Source: Bacterioplanes sanyensis (lineage in GTDB: Bacteria; Pseudomonadota; Gammaproteobacteria; Pseudomonadales; Oceanobacteraceae). From it: a stretch of DNA of 64,000 nucleotides. Positions within the stretch are counted from its first letter, which is position 1; each line of letters opens with the position of its first letter. Of this stretch, positions 9,140 to 18,028 are shown in pieces. The notes beneath the pieces are model-generated. The model saw only the letters and a list, made by a program, of their open reading frames with translations, did not search any database and had not been told where the DNA came from. The DNA lies in NCBI RefSeq assembly GCF_014652515.1, contig NZ_BMYY01000003.1, positions 62,001 to 126,000 on the forward strand. Reading direction: 5' to 3'. The position numbers were made by a program, and so were the translations under genes.

Positions 9140-9168
9140 ACAAAAGGAGCGCAAGCTCCTTTTGTTTT
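9140..9168 (+). terminator. Intrinsic terminator after clpX
   Basis: ACAAAAGGAGC and GCTCCTTTTGT form a long perfect stem around a GCAA loop, followed by TTTA. It separates clpX from lon. Confidence 0.85.
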
Positions 9169-9176
9169 ATCTGGCG

Positions 9177-9206
9177 CTTGTATTTACGGCGTTCCATCCC
9201 CAATAT
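9177..9206 (+). promoter_or_regulatory. Sigma-32-type (heat shock) promoter of lon
   Basis: CTTGTAT (9177-9183) and CCCCAATAT (9198-9206) with a 14-base spacer closely match the RpoH pattern CTTGAAA-N13/14-CCCCATNT. It lies between the clpX terminator and the lon start at 9237, leaving a leader of about 25 bases. lon is a heat-shock gene in other Proteobacteria. Confidence 0.75.
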
Positions 9207-9236
9207 CAGTTCATACACTCGATTCAGGTATGTTTG

Positions 9237-11627
9237 ATGACACGTGAAGTATTACCCCTGCTGCCACTGAGAGACGTGGTGGTATTTCCATCGATGGTTA
9301 TTCCTCTGTTTGTCGGGCGCGAGAAGTCGATCAACGCCTTGGAAGAGGCGATGGAGTCCGATAAGCGCATCATGTTGGTGGCGCAAAAGGATGCTGCGGA
9401 TGATGAACCCGAGCTCGACGGCCTGTATAGCATGGGCACTGTGGCGACCATTTTGCAGTTGCTGAAGCTACCTGATGGTACGGTAAAAGTACTGGTCGAG
9501 GGAGACGTTAGGGCCCAGCTTGATAGTGTCGAGCATCAGGAAGAGATGATGCGTGCGGGCTTGTCGGTGATTGGCGATGAGCAGGTTTCAGAGCGCCAAA
9601 ACGAAGTGCTGGTGCGGACTTTGACCGGCAATTTTGAACAATATGTGCAATTGTCGAAAAAGGTGCCTGGTGAAGTGCTATCGACGATTTCTGGTATTGA
9701 AGACGCCAGTCGCTTGGCAGATACCGTCGCCGCTCACATTTCACTTAAGCTTGAAGAAAAACAGGAAGTGCTGGAAATGTTGGATGCGCGTGAGCGTGTT
9801 GAGCACTTGCTGGAGTTGATGGAATCCGAAATTGACCTGTTAAAAGTGGAAAAACGCATTCGCGGTCGGGTCAAAAAACAGATGGAGAAAAGCCAGCGCG
9901 AGTATTACTTGAATGAGCAAATGAAGGCCATTCAAAAAGAGCTGGGCGATCTCGAAGACGGCGGCAATGAGTTTGACGAGATTGTCGATAAAATTGAATC
10001 GTCTGGAATGACAAAAGAAGCGCGCGAAAAAGCAGAAGCGGAACTGAAAAAGCTGCGCATGATGTCGCCTATGTCAGCAGAGGCTTCGGTTGTGCGCGGT
10101 TATCTCGACTGGCTGGTGAATCTTCCTTGGAAAAAGCGCTCGCGTGTGAATCACAGCTTAGAAAAAGCCGAGCAGATTCTGGACGAAGACCACTTCGGCC
10201 TAGAAGAGGTCAAAGAGCGAATTTTGGAATACTTGGCCGTGCAAGGTCGAGTGAAAAAAGTACGTGGCGCTATTTTATGCCTAGTGGGCCCTCCTGGCGT
10301 TGGTAAAACGTCGCTGGGGCAGTCAGTGGCGCGTGCTACCAATCGTAAGTTTGTGCGTATGGCACTGGGCGGCGTGCGAGATGAGGCTGAAATTCGTGGC
10401 CACCGCCGTACTTACATCGGTTCTATGCCAGGTAAGCTGGTACAGAAAATGTCTAAAGTTGGCGTGAAAAACCCGCTCTTTTTGTTGGATGAAATAGACA
10501 AAATGGGCATGGATCATCGTGGTGACCCAGCATCGGCGTTGTTGGAAGTGCTGGATCCTGAGCAAAATAGCCAGTTTGCGGACCACTACCTTGAGGTCGA
10601 TTTTGATTTGTCCGATGTAATGTTCGTGTGTACCTCCAACAGCATGGATATTCCTGGGCCATTATTGGACCGGATGGAAGTCATTCGAATTCCAGGTTAT
10701 ACGGAAGACGAAAAGGTCAATATTGCTCAGCGCTATTTGCTGCCCAAGCAGATTAAAGCCAATGGCCTTAAGCCTGATGAAATCGAGCTCAGTGAAGAGC
10801 AATTGCGTGACATTATTCGCTACTACACCCGCGAAGCGGGTGTGCGCGGGTTAGAGCGTGAAATTGCCAAACTGTGTCGCCGTGTCGTCAAAGCTAACGC
10901 GTTGGCCAAAGAAGCGGTAACGCGCAGTATCGACAGTGAGTTATTGCAAGAATACCTTGGAGTTACCAAATATCGCTACGGACTGGCAGGCCAAGAAAAC
11001 CAAGTGGGTCAAGTTACCGGTTTGGCTTGGACCTCCGTTGGCGGTGAGCTGTTAACGCTAGAAGGCGCAGCAACTCCGGGCAAAGGTCGCACCATCAAAA
11101 CGGGCTCGCTCGGTGATGTCATGCAAGAGTCCATTCAGGCGGCGCTCACGGTTGTCCGTAGCCGTGCATTAGGCATGGGCGTCGATAATGAATACTTTGA
11201 AAAGCATGATTTGCACATCCATGTGCCTGAAGGCGCAACACCAAAGGATGGCCCAAGTGCCGGTATCGGTATGGCAACGGCGTTGGTGTCTGTGATTACG
11301 GGTATTCCAGTGCGCGCAGACGTGGCGATGACGGGTGAAATTACCTTGCGTGGTAAGGTGCTGGCGATTGGCGGCTTGAAAGAAAAGCTACTGGCGGCGC
11401 ATCGCGGTGGTATTCAGACGGTTGTTATTCCTAAGGAAAATGAAAAAGATCTGCGAGATATTCCAGAGAATATTCAGGCAGAGCTTAACATTGTGGCTGT
11501 GGATTGGATCGACGAGGTGCTTGAGTTGGCCTTGGAAAGCCTGCCGGAAGTTGCCACTGGTGAATTAATCAACAAAGATGAGACGGCGGCCCAGAAAGAT
11601 GACAAAAGCCGCCCGAGCACCCATTGA
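9237..11627 (+). CDS. lon: ATP-dependent protease Lon
   Basis: Cytoplasmic AAA+ serine protease degrading misfolded and regulatory proteins. The 796-residue protein has the N-terminal LON domain ([18 protein letters not shown]), a coiled-coil segment, an AAA+ module with Walker [10 protein letters not shown], and the C-terminal protease domain with the Ser-Lys dyad Ser674 (KDGPSAGIG) and Lys717 ([14 protein letters not shown]). The open frame begins at 9162 inside the clpX terminator, so ATG 9237, which gives the family N terminus and has AGG upstream, is the start. A sigma-32-type promoter lies in front. Confidence 0.98.
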   Translation: MTREVLPLLPLRDVVVFPSMVIPLFVGREKSINALEEAMESDKRIMLVAQKDAADDEPELDGLYSMGTVATILQLLKLPDGTVKVLVEGDVRAQLDSVEHQEEMMRAGLSVIGDEQVSERQNEVLVRTLTGNFEQYVQLSKKVPGEVLSTISGIEDASRLADTVAAHISLKLEEKQEVLEMLDARERVEHLLELMESEIDLLKVEKRIRGRVKKQMEKSQREYYLNEQMKAIQKELGDLEDGGNEFDEIVDKIESSGMTKEAREKAEAELKKLRMMSPMSAEASVVRGYLDWLVNLPWKKRSRVNHSLEKAEQILDEDHFGLEEVKERILEYLAVQGRVKKVRGAILCLVGPPGVGKTSLGQSVARATNRKFVRMALGGVRDEAEIRGHRRTYIGSMPGKLVQKMSKVGVKNPLFLLDEIDKMGMDHRGDPASALLEVLDPEQNSQFADHYLEVDFDLSDVMFVCTSNSMDIPGPLLDRMEVIRIPGYTEDEKVNIAQRYLLPKQIKANGLKPDEIELSEEQLRDIIRYYTREAGVRGLEREIAKLCRRVVKANALAKEAVTRSIDSELLQEYLGVTKYRYGLAGQENQVGQVTGLAWTSVGGELLTLEGAATPGKGRTIKTGSLGDVMQESIQAALTVVRSRALGMGVDNEYFEKHDLHIHVPEGATPKDGPSAGIGMATALVSVITGIPVRADVAMTGEITLRGKVLAIGGLKEKLLAAHRGGIQTVVIPKENEKDLRDIPENIQAELNIVAVDWIDEVLELALESLPEVATGELINKDETAAQKDDKSRPSTH

Positions 11628-11652
11628 CGCTGTCAGGGGTGCTTGGTATAAA
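11624..11652 (+). promoter_or_regulatory. Promoter of hupB
   Basis: TTGACG (11624-11629) and TATAAA (11647-11652) with an ideal 17-base spacer. The -35 box overlaps the lon stop codon. The start of hupB is 84 bases downstream of the -10, leaving a leader of about 78 bases. Confidence 0.75.
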
Positions 11653-11736
11653 TCATCGCTCTATTTGACGTTCCTGTAGCGATCGCCCAATCGCACAACA
11701 AGAATTCTTTTTTGCGCACAGAGTAAGGGGATAAGT

Positions 11737-12009
11737 GTGAATAAATCTGAACTGATCGACGCGATTGCTGCGTCTGCTGATATTCCAAAAGCGGCCGCTG
11801 GACGTGCACTGGATGCCATGATCGAATCTATCGGTGGAGCCCTGAAAGAGGGTGAGCAAGTGGCGCTGGTAGGTTTTGGCACCTTCCAAGTTAAAGAGCG
11901 TGCTGCCCGCACCGGTCGTAACCCACAAACCGGTGCTCCGATTGAAATTAAAGCGGCCAAAGTACCAAGTTTCAAAGCCGGTAAAGCACTGAAAGACGCG
12001 GTCAACTAA
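11737..12009 (+). CDS. hupB: DNA-binding protein HU
   Basis: Small nucleoid-associated protein that bends and compacts DNA. The 90-residue product has the full HU fold: [11 protein letters not shown] at the N terminus, the conserved [13 protein letters not shown] strand and the arm [12 protein letters not shown] that wraps the DNA, ending with [12 protein letters not shown]. It starts with GTG 11737, preceded by TAAGGGG at good spacing. It keeps its usual place after lon and is followed 13 bases later by tRNA-Asp, with which it is probably co-transcribed. Confidence 0.97.
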   Translation: MNKSELIDAIAASADIPKAAAGRALDAMIESIGGALKEGEQVALVGFGTFQVKERAARTGRNPQTGAPIEIKAAKVPSFKAGKALKDAVN

Positions 12010-12022
12010 GCCAACTGAATAA

Positions 12023-12099
12023 GGACCGGTAGTTCAGTTGGTTAGAATACCGGCCTGTCACGCCGGGGGTCGCGGGTTCGAGTCCCGTCCGGTCCGCCA
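12023..12099 (+). tRNA. tRNA-Asp (anticodon GTC)
   Basis: 77-nt cloverleaf with encoded CCA. Acceptor GGACCGG/CCGGTCC, anticodon stem CCGGC/GCCGG with loop CTGTCAC giving anticodon GTC, T loop GTTCGAGTC. It starts 13 bases after the hupB stop. Confidence 0.97.
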
Positions 12100-12103
12100 A
12101 ATT

Positions 12104-12133
12104 AAAAAGCGCATCCCGGGATGCGCTTTTTTT
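12104..12133 (+). terminator. Intrinsic terminator after tRNA-Asp
   Basis: AAAAAGCGCATCCC pairs with GGGATGCGCTTTTT with almost no loop sequence, followed by T residues. It ends the hupB-tRNA transcript. Confidence 0.85.
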
Positions 12134-12176
12134 GTGTTTGCCATAGAAATGGTTGCGCACAGTCAACGGAGGAATC

Positions 12177-14015
12177 ATGTTACAAACCATGCGTGACAAT
12201 GCTCAGGGCATTGTCGCCAAAGTCATTGTTGGTTTTATTATTATCGTATTCGCACTGTGGGGTGTTGAAAGCATCGTCACCTTAGGTGGGGGCGATGACG
12301 CACCTATCACGGTCGGTGATTACGACGTTTCAGAGTTAGAAATAACACGTCAAGTTGAACAGCAGAAGAACAACATGCGCCGCCAGTTTGGCGACCAGTT
12401 TGACGACAGCTTGTTTAATGATGAGTTTTTTCGTCGTACCGCGGTAGAGCAGCTAATTGAGCAAAAGCTGGCACTGCAAGCGGCTGAGGATATGGGGTTG
12501 GCCATTTCAACGGCGCAACTTGATCAAGTGATTGTCAATACGCCAGCGTTTCAGGTGGATGGCAAGTTTGATCGAGATCGCTTTGTGAGCATCTTGCGCA
12601 TGAATGGCTGGACGCCCTTGTCTTATCGCGAAGACCTAGCGGCTGATTTGAAAATGAACCAAGCGCGTGCAGCGTTGGTCTTGAGTGGTATAGAAGTACC
12701 GTTCAGTGGTCAGCTGGCTCAAGCGTTAGCAGAAGAGCAGCGTGAATATCGCTATGTCGAATATCGCATTGCCGATCTGGAAGGTGACATCGAAGTCAGC
12801 GATGCCGATGTCGAGCAGTTCTACCAAGACAATCAAGACCAATTCCAAACCGCTGAAACAGTGACCGTAAATTACGTGCGCTTAAGTTTGAGTGAGTTGG
12901 CTGAGCGTCAACAGGTTCTGGACGAAGACATCGAGCAAGCCTATGCCGACTATCAAGCTGATCTGGCAGACAACGAACAGCGTGAAGCCAGCCATATTTT
13001 GATTGAGGCCAATGGCGAGCGTTCCGATAGCGAAGCGCGTGAGTTGGCTCAGCAGTTGGCTGAGCGTGCTCGCAACGGTGAGTCGTTCGCGGCCTTAGCG
13101 GAAGAGTATTCTGATGATATCGGTTCGCGCAGCAGCGGCGGCTCTTTGGGCTTAGCGGCGCGCGGCACCTTCGTTGAGCCGTTTGAAAACGCACTGTACG
13201 CCATGCAAGAAGAAGGCTCCGTGAGTGATCCGGTTGAAACTGAGTTTGGTTATCACGTGATTCGCTTCGATGGTGTTCAAAGGCAGCAGCCGAAGTCACT
13301 GGCCGATGTTCGCCCGGAGCTGGAAGATGAAATCCGCAATGGCAAAGCAGAGCTGGCTTACGCTGAGCAATTGCAAGAGTTGTCGAACTTAGCGTTTTCA
13401 GCGCGCCAGCTGAGCGATATCAGCGAAGCGATGGCGCTGCCGGTGCAGTCATCCACTGCGTTTAGCCGTCAGCAAGGTGAAGGCGTTGCCTCGGATTCGA
13501 GGGTTCGGGCAGCGGCGTTTGCTGATAACGTACTGCTCGATCGTGAGTTGTCGGACGTGATTGAAACGGATGATGGCGCCGTCGTATTGATGGTGGATCA
13601 GCACCAGCCGCAGCAAACTCAGCCGTTGGCTGAAGTGCGTGAGAGGGTTGTCGCGCTGCTCAAGCGTGAGCGCGCCGCCGAGCAGGCGCAGCAGCTGGCT
13701 CAAAGTGCTGCTGAAGACCCAGCCAGTGTGGATGCATGGCAATCTGTCAGCAATAAGGCCGCTGCCAGCAGCGATGCGCCGCGTGCAGTGCAGCAGCGCG
13801 CGTTTGCCTTGGCAGAAGGCAAGGCGGATGCCATCGCAACACCCGGTGGCCACAGTGCCGTGGTGGTGGATCGCATTCAGTCCGTGGCCTGGCAGGAGCA
13901 AAGCTTGGAAGACGGCAGTCTGGAAGAGCTGCGCATGCGTCGCTCACGTTTAGATATGTTGAGCTACCAAGGCTATGCCCGTAATACCACTGAAATCCGT
14001 GGTAGCGATAGCTAA
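12177..14015 (+). CDS. ppiD: Periplasmic folding chaperone PpiD (SurA-type N domain, parvulin domain)
   Basis: Inner-membrane-anchored periplasmic chaperone that helps outer-membrane and secreted proteins leave the Sec translocon. The 612-residue protein has a single N-terminal membrane helix (about 16-35, VIVGFIIIVFALWG), a SurA-like helical domain, a parvulin-type rotamase domain beginning with ASHILIEANGERS near residue 273 and ending with FGYHVIRFDG, and a long C-terminal helical region. ATG 12177, six bases after GGAGG, is the start; the frame extends to a TTG at 12153. It has its own terminator. Confidence 0.95.
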   Translation: MLQTMRDNAQGIVAKVIVGFIIIVFALWGVESIVTLGGGDDAPITVGDYDVSELEITRQVEQQKNNMRRQFGDQFDDSLFNDEFFRRTAVEQLIEQKLALQAAEDMGLAISTAQLDQVIVNTPAFQVDGKFDRDRFVSILRMNGWTPLSYREDLAADLKMNQARAALVLSGIEVPFSGQLAQALAEEQREYRYVEYRIADLEGDIEVSDADVEQFYQDNQDQFQTAETVTVNYVRLSLSELAERQQVLDEDIEQAYADYQADLADNEQREASHILIEANGERSDSEARELAQQLAERARNGESFAALAEEYSDDIGSRSSGGSLGLAARGTFVEPFENALYAMQEEGSVSDPVETEFGYHVIRFDGVQRQQPKSLADVRPELEDEIRNGKAELAYAEQLQELSNLAFSARQLSDISEAMALPVQSSTAFSRQQGEGVASDSRVRAAAFADNVLLDRELSDVIETDDGAVVLMVDQHQPQQTQPLAEVRERVVALLKRERAAEQAQQLAQSAAEDPASVDAWQSVSNKAAASSDAPRAVQQRAFALAEGKADAIATPGGHSAVVVDRIQSVAWQEQSLEDGSLEELRMRRSRLDMLSYQGYARNTTEIRGSDS

Positions 14016-14027
14016 GGTTGCTTGGCT

Positions 14028-14058
14028 AAAAAAGCCCGCGTTCATCGCGGGTTTTTTT
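14028..14058 (+). terminator. Intrinsic terminator after ppiD
   Basis: AAAAAAGCCCGCG, loop TTCAT, CGCGGG and then seven T: a textbook Rho-independent terminator 13 bases after the ppiD stop. Confidence 0.9.
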
Positions 14059-14141
14059 GTGCGCGCTTGAAAAGGAAAAAACCATCGATGGGTGGTGCGA
14101 AGAGGAAAGCGGAGAATTAACAAGAGCAGACAACAGGAGGG

Positions 14142-14172
14142 GAAGAAAACACCAGGAGCAGGGCCCCTGGTG
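14142..14172 (-). terminator. Intrinsic terminator after the SCP2-like gene
   Basis: Read on the minus strand, CACCAGG and CCTGGTG form a 7-bp stem followed by TTTTCTT. It begins 8 bases after the stop of the SCP2-like gene. Confidence 0.75.
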
Positions 14173-14179
14173 ATCAAGC

Positions 14180-14494
14180 TTACGCTGGGAACAGTTCGCC
14201 CAGTTTGGTCGCCAGCATCATGTCGCCTTCAACACGCAGTTGACCAGACATAAACGCTTGCATGCCGTCGGTTTCGCCAGTTGCGATGCCTTCGAAAGTT
14301 TCGGTGTTCATAATCAGGGTAACGTTGGCGTCGTCGTTCTCGCCTTTTTCAACAGCACAAGTGCCGTCTTTAACAACCAAGTGGTAAGTATCACCGTCTT
14401 CGATGTTGAACTGGAAAATCAGGTCCAGGCCGGCAGCAGCGTCGGCGTTGAACTTGCTGTTCATGGTTTCAATGATTTCTGCAACAGATGCCAT
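14180..14494 (-). CDS. SCP2 sterol-binding domain protein
   Basis: 104-residue single-domain protein of the sterol carrier protein 2 family: an N-terminal helix (VAEIIETMNSKFN) then alternating strands with a hydrophobic lipid tunnel (LDLIFQFNIEDGD, TYHLVVKDG, ANVTLIMNTETF) and the C-terminal MLATKLGELF helix. Such small bacterial members are thought to bind acyl-CoA or other lipids, but the ligand is unknown. The start at 14494 is set by AAGGA upstream; the frame continues 47 codons further without family character. It has its own promoter and terminator. Confidence 0.88.
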   Translation of the reverse strand: MASVAEIIETMNSKFNADAAAGLDLIFQFNIEDGDTYHLVVKDGTCAVEKGENDDANVTLIMNTETFEGIATGETDGMQAFMSGQLRVEGDMMLATKLGELFPA

Positions 14495-14606
14495 GAGTGG
14501 TTCCTTTTTAATACTTGTCAGATCAAGGGTTCGGCTGGCAGGAGTACAGCTGACGTCGGAAAACACTGGGTCAGCATCCCGCGCGCGTCTGCAGCCAGAC
14601 GGCAAC

Positions 14607-14635
14607 ACTCTAGGTGCAGCCCTGTTGGGTGTCAA
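14607..14635 (-). promoter_or_regulatory. Promoter of the SCP2-like gene
   Basis: On the minus strand TTGACA (14635-14630) and TAGAGT (14612-14607) are 17 bases apart, a near-consensus sigma-70 promoter giving a leader of roughly 105 bases. Confidence 0.7.
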
Positions 14636-14742
14636 TCAAAATTCATACGTTTGTTTGAATGCCTTGTCCGTCGTTGACGGGTGTGCGCGGCAGCGGCTTC
14701 AGTTATGCTTGCGCTTTAACTCAAGATGGAAGGAAATCACGG

Positions 14743-15807
14743 GTGGAATTCTTAGCGGACTACGGTTTGTTTGTCCTCAAAGCAGTAACCATTGTCATCG
14801 CCATTCTGGTGGTCATCGGCGGCATTGCCTCTTTGAGCATGCGTAACCGCAGCGACAGCGATGGCGAGCTCAACATTAAAAAGTTGAATGACGAGCTCGA
14901 CGATCATCAGCAACAGCTGCGGGCAGCGGTGTGCGACAAAGAAGTACAAAAGCAGTTACAAAAACAAGAAAAGAAAGAGCAAAAAGCCAAGCGCAAGGCT
15001 GAGAAAAAACGCGCCAAAGATGGCATGGAACCACTGCCGGAAGCGCGCAAGCGTGTGTACGTGCTTGACTTTGATGGTGATATTCGCGCCAGTGACGTTG
15101 ATCTTCTGCGCGAAGAAATATCCGCCGTGCTGACCTTTGCCCGCAAAGAAGATGAGATCGTCGTACGACTGGAAAGCGGCGGTGGCATGGTGCACAGCTA
15201 TGGCCTGGCGGCGTCACAGCTCAAACGCATTCGTGACAGTGGTATTCATCTGACGGTATGCGTCGACAGAGTTGCCGCCAGCGGTGGCTACATGATGGCT
15301 TGCTTGGCAGATAAAGTCGTCGCTGCGCCCTTTGCCATCATCGGCTCCATCGGTGTGGTGGCTCAACTGCCAAACTTTCATCGCCTGCTTAAGAAAAACG
15401 ACGTTGATTTTGAAATGTTCACCGCCGGTGAATACAAGCGCACGGTGACCATGTTTGGGCACAATACGATCAAAGCCAAAGAGAAATTCCAACACGATTT
15501 GGAGGATACTCATCAGCTGTTCAAGCAGCATGTGCAGCAGTACCGTCCGCGGGTGGATCTAGAAGCCGTGGCCACCGGCGATATCTGGTATGGCCAGCAA
15601 GCGCTGGAATATCGTTTGGTCGATGACGTGGGCACCAGTGACGATTACCTGATCCATGCGTGCGACCATGCGGATGTATTTACGGTGCGCTACGAGCAGC
15701 GTAAATCATTGCAAGAAAAGCTGGGGATGGCAGTGCAAGCAGGCGTTGAAAAAGCCGGTGTGCGCTTGCTGACCATGGCCAACCGTCAATTGCATTCAAA
15801 GGGGTAA
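14743..15807 (+). CDS. sohB: Inner-membrane serine protease SohB (peptidase S49)
   Basis: Membrane-bound peptidase of the signal peptide peptidase A family, thought to act in envelope quality control. The 354-residue protein has an N-terminal membrane helix (about 9-30), a highly charged linker full of K and E (coiled-coil-like, about 60-100), and the S49 domain with the nucleophile Ser in VAASGGYMMA and the general-base Lys in GEYKRTVTMFG. GTG 14743, preceded by AAGGAA, gives the family start VEFLADYG; the frame extends further upstream. It is three bases before acuI, so the two are co-transcribed. Confidence 0.93.
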   Translation: MEFLADYGLFVLKAVTIVIAILVVIGGIASLSMRNRSDSDGELNIKKLNDELDDHQQQLRAAVCDKEVQKQLQKQEKKEQKAKRKAEKKRAKDGMEPLPEARKRVYVLDFDGDIRASDVDLLREEISAVLTFARKEDEIVVRLESGGGMVHSYGLAASQLKRIRDSGIHLTVCVDRVAASGGYMMACLADKVVAAPFAIIGSIGVVAQLPNFHRLLKKNDVDFEMFTAGEYKRTVTMFGHNTIKAKEKFQHDLEDTHQLFKQHVQQYRPRVDLEAVATGDIWYGQQALEYRLVDDVGTSDDYLIHACDHADVFTVRYEQRKSLQEKLGMAVQAGVEKAGVRLLTMANRQLHSKG

Positions 15808-15810
15808 CTT

Positions 15811-16800
15811 ATGTTTTCGGCATTTCGGGTAGAACAGACGGACACAGGCTTTCAAGGTCAATGGCAGTCGGTGGAACGCACTGCCTTGCCCGAAGGAGAC
15901 GTCGAAATAGAGGTGCAATACTCATCGGTGAATTATAAAGACGCGCTGTCATACAGCGGCAATCGCGGCGTTACCCGTGATTACCCGCATACGCCGGGCA
16001 TTGATGCCGCTGGGCGTGTGGTCAACAGTGAGGTTGATGAGTTCAGCGCCGGCGATGAGGTCGTGGTGTTTGGCTATGACCTGGGCATGAACACCGATGG
16101 CGGTTTTGCCCAACGCATTCGAGTGCCAGCCAGCTGGGTGCTGCGTTTACCGCCAGGCTTGAGCTGTGCTGATGCCATGGCCTGGGGCACCGCTGGGTTT
16201 ACCGCTGCCTTGAGTGTCATGAAACTGGAGCGTAATGGCATTGCACCGAGCAATGGCCCAGTGGTGGTCACCGGTGCAACCGGCGGTGTCGGCTCAGTGG
16301 CCGTGGCCTTGTTGGCGCGTTTGGGGTATTCGGTGGCAGCGGTTTCAGGCAAGGCAGAGCAAAGCGATTTCTTGAGCCGGTTAGGTGCCACCAGCGTGGT
16401 TAGCCGCGATGATATTTTAGCGGTCAAAGGCAAAGCCATGGCTCGCACTCAGTATCAGGCGGCGGTCGACACCGTTGGCGGTGATTTAGTGGCCGCCTTG
16501 GTGCCGCAAATTCACCCAGAAGGTGCGGTGACCACCTGCGGTATGATTGCTGGCACCCACTTTGATGTCAGCGTGTTCCCGTTTATTTTGCGCGGCGTCA
16601 GTGTGCTGGGCGTTGACTCCGTGGAAATTCCACGCGCTCTTAAACAAGCGGTGCTGGATAAAGCCGCCTCCGATTGGTCATTGCCTCTGTTGAATGAGCT
16701 GGTCACAGACATTGGCCGCAGTGAGCTTTCTAAGGTGCTCGATGCGCTGTTGCAAGGGCAGGGCGTTGGTCGCTACCGTTTGGACTTGAGCCGCGATTAA
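15811..16800 (+). CDS. acuI: Acrylyl-CoA reductase-type quinone oxidoreductase (AcuI/YhdH family)
   Basis: NADPH-dependent medium-chain dehydrogenase/reductase that reduces acrylyl-CoA to propionyl-CoA, a detoxification step that matters during DMSP breakdown but is also widespread outside DMSP users. The 329-residue protein matches family length, with the N-terminal GroES-like fold (SSVNYKDALSYSGN), the glycine-rich dinucleotide site VTGATGGVGSVAVALLARLG and no zinc-binding cysteines. It has AAGGGG upstream and directly follows sohB. The stop overlaps the convergent antiporter gene by 4 bases. Confidence 0.9.
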   Translation: MFSAFRVEQTDTGFQGQWQSVERTALPEGDVEIEVQYSSVNYKDALSYSGNRGVTRDYPHTPGIDAAGRVVNSEVDEFSAGDEVVVFGYDLGMNTDGGFAQRIRVPASWVLRLPPGLSCADAMAWGTAGFTAALSVMKLERNGIAPSNGPVVVTGATGGVGSVAVALLARLGYSVAAVSGKAEQSDFLSRLGATSVVSRDDILAVKGKAMARTQYQAAVDTVGGDLVAALVPQIHPEGAVTTCGMIAGTHFDVSVFPFILRGVSVLGVDSVEIPRALKQAVLDKAASDWSLPLLNELVTDIGRSELSKVLDALLQGQGVGRYRLDLSRD

Positions 16801-17957
16801 TCGCGGCGCAAATGGTCTTTAACGGCAATCGGGTTGGGGTAGTTAAACACCACGATGTAGCTGGAAATGGCAAAAGTGATGATGGCGGTGGCCTGAATGG
16901 TGAGCGATGCGGGCTGGCTTAACAGGCCGCTTTCACTGGCAACAAAGGCGATCAGCAATGAAAACTCGCTGATTTGCCCCAGGCGAAAGCCCACATCCCA
17001 AGCCAACCTAGGGTGCTCGCTGAACCCCGCAAGCAGGTATCTTAAGGTTATGGGTTTTACCACCAAAGCGGCGGCTGCCAGCAAGCTGGCTGGCAATAAA
17101 ACATCCGACAGCAAGCCCAGATCTAAGCCGGCACCCAAGGCAAAAAAGAACATCACTAAGAAAAAGTCTCGCAGTGGCTTTAAGCTCAGAGCAATGAATT
17201 GCGCTACTGGGCTGGTGGCCAAGGCCACGCCGGCGACGAACGCACCGATTTCATAGGTTAGCCCCAGCTTGGCAGCTGCTTCGGCAATGGCTAAGCACCA
17301 GCCAATCGCAAGAATAAATAGATACTCTTGAAAGCGATCAAAGCGCTGTATCAGTGGCAGCAACAGCCAGCGCACGGCTGCGTAACAGCTGCCCGCCAGC
17401 AGGGGCATTGCCAGTAAGGGTTGCCACAGTGGAATGTCCTGATCGCCTGCCATAAAGCCCAATACGATCAGCGTAACGATGGCGAGAATGTCCTGAATCA
17501 ACAGCAGGCCGATCATCAGCTCACCCATGTGCTTGTGATGCAGCACGGTGGTGGGCAGTAATTTGAGCGCAATGATGGTGGACGAGAACACCATGGCAAG
17601 GCCAATGATGATGCTGTCGAGTAAGCCAAATCCAAAGGCCCAGGCTATGACAAAGCCGCTGGCAGCAAAGACCAGTGAGCTGAGCAGGGCGACGGAAGTG
17701 GCTTGGCGCAGCACAGCCAGCAACGCCTTGGGTTGCATGTCTAACCCGAGCAAAAACAGTAAGAAGATAATACCGATATGGGACATGTGCGACAGTGCTT
17801 CTGGATGCTCGATCCAGCCCATGCCAAAGGGGCCAGCCAGTACGCCTAAGCCAATGTAGGCAATGATGAGTGGCTGGCGCGTGTAGAGTGCAACCGTGGC
17901 AAATACGGCTGCACCGGCAAATACGATGAAAAAGGCAAAAATAATATCTTCAGGCAT
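16797..17957 (-). CDS. CPA2-family cation:proton antiporter, membrane domain only
   Basis: 386-residue integral membrane protein with about 11-12 helices, of the Kef/CPA2 group: the start MPEDIIFAFFIVFAGAA, the GLGVLAGPFGMG loop, and FLLFLLGLDMQP as in KefB and KefC. It probably exchanges K+ or Na+ for protons. Unlike KefB and KefC it ends after the membrane domain, with no C-terminal RCK/TrkA-N NAD-binding domain. It is convergent with acuI and follows the HAF-repeat gene on the same strand after 71 bases. Confidence 0.88.
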   Translation of the reverse strand: MPEDIIFAFFIVFAGAAVFATVALYTRQPLIIAYIGLGVLAGPFGMGWIEHPEALSHMSHIGIIFLLFLLGLDMQPKALLAVLRQATSVALLSSLVFAASGFVIAWAFGFGLLDSIIIGLAMVFSSTIIALKLLPTTVLHHKHMGELMIGLLLIQDILAIVTLIVLGFMAGDQDIPLWQPLLAMPLLAGSCYAAVRWLLLPLIQRFDRFQEYLFILAIGWCLAIAEAAAKLGLTYEIGAFVAGVALATSPVAQFIALSLKPLRDFFLVMFFFALGAGLDLGLLSDVLLPASLLAAAALVVKPITLRYLLAGFSEHPRLAWDVGFRLGQISEFSLLIAFVASESGLLSQPASLTIQATAIITFAISSYIVVFNYPNPIAVKDHLRRD

Positions 17958-18028
17958 GCAGCAAGAGTACGGGAGCGATGCGACATGCGCCAGTGCAAAA
18001 CGGGGTGACCGCGTAGGCGGCCATCTGG

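Noticed and set aside
12796-13299. Long minus-strand frame within ppiD
   Set aside because: Shadow of the coding strand; Arg/His/Pro/Cys-rich composition with no recognisable family.
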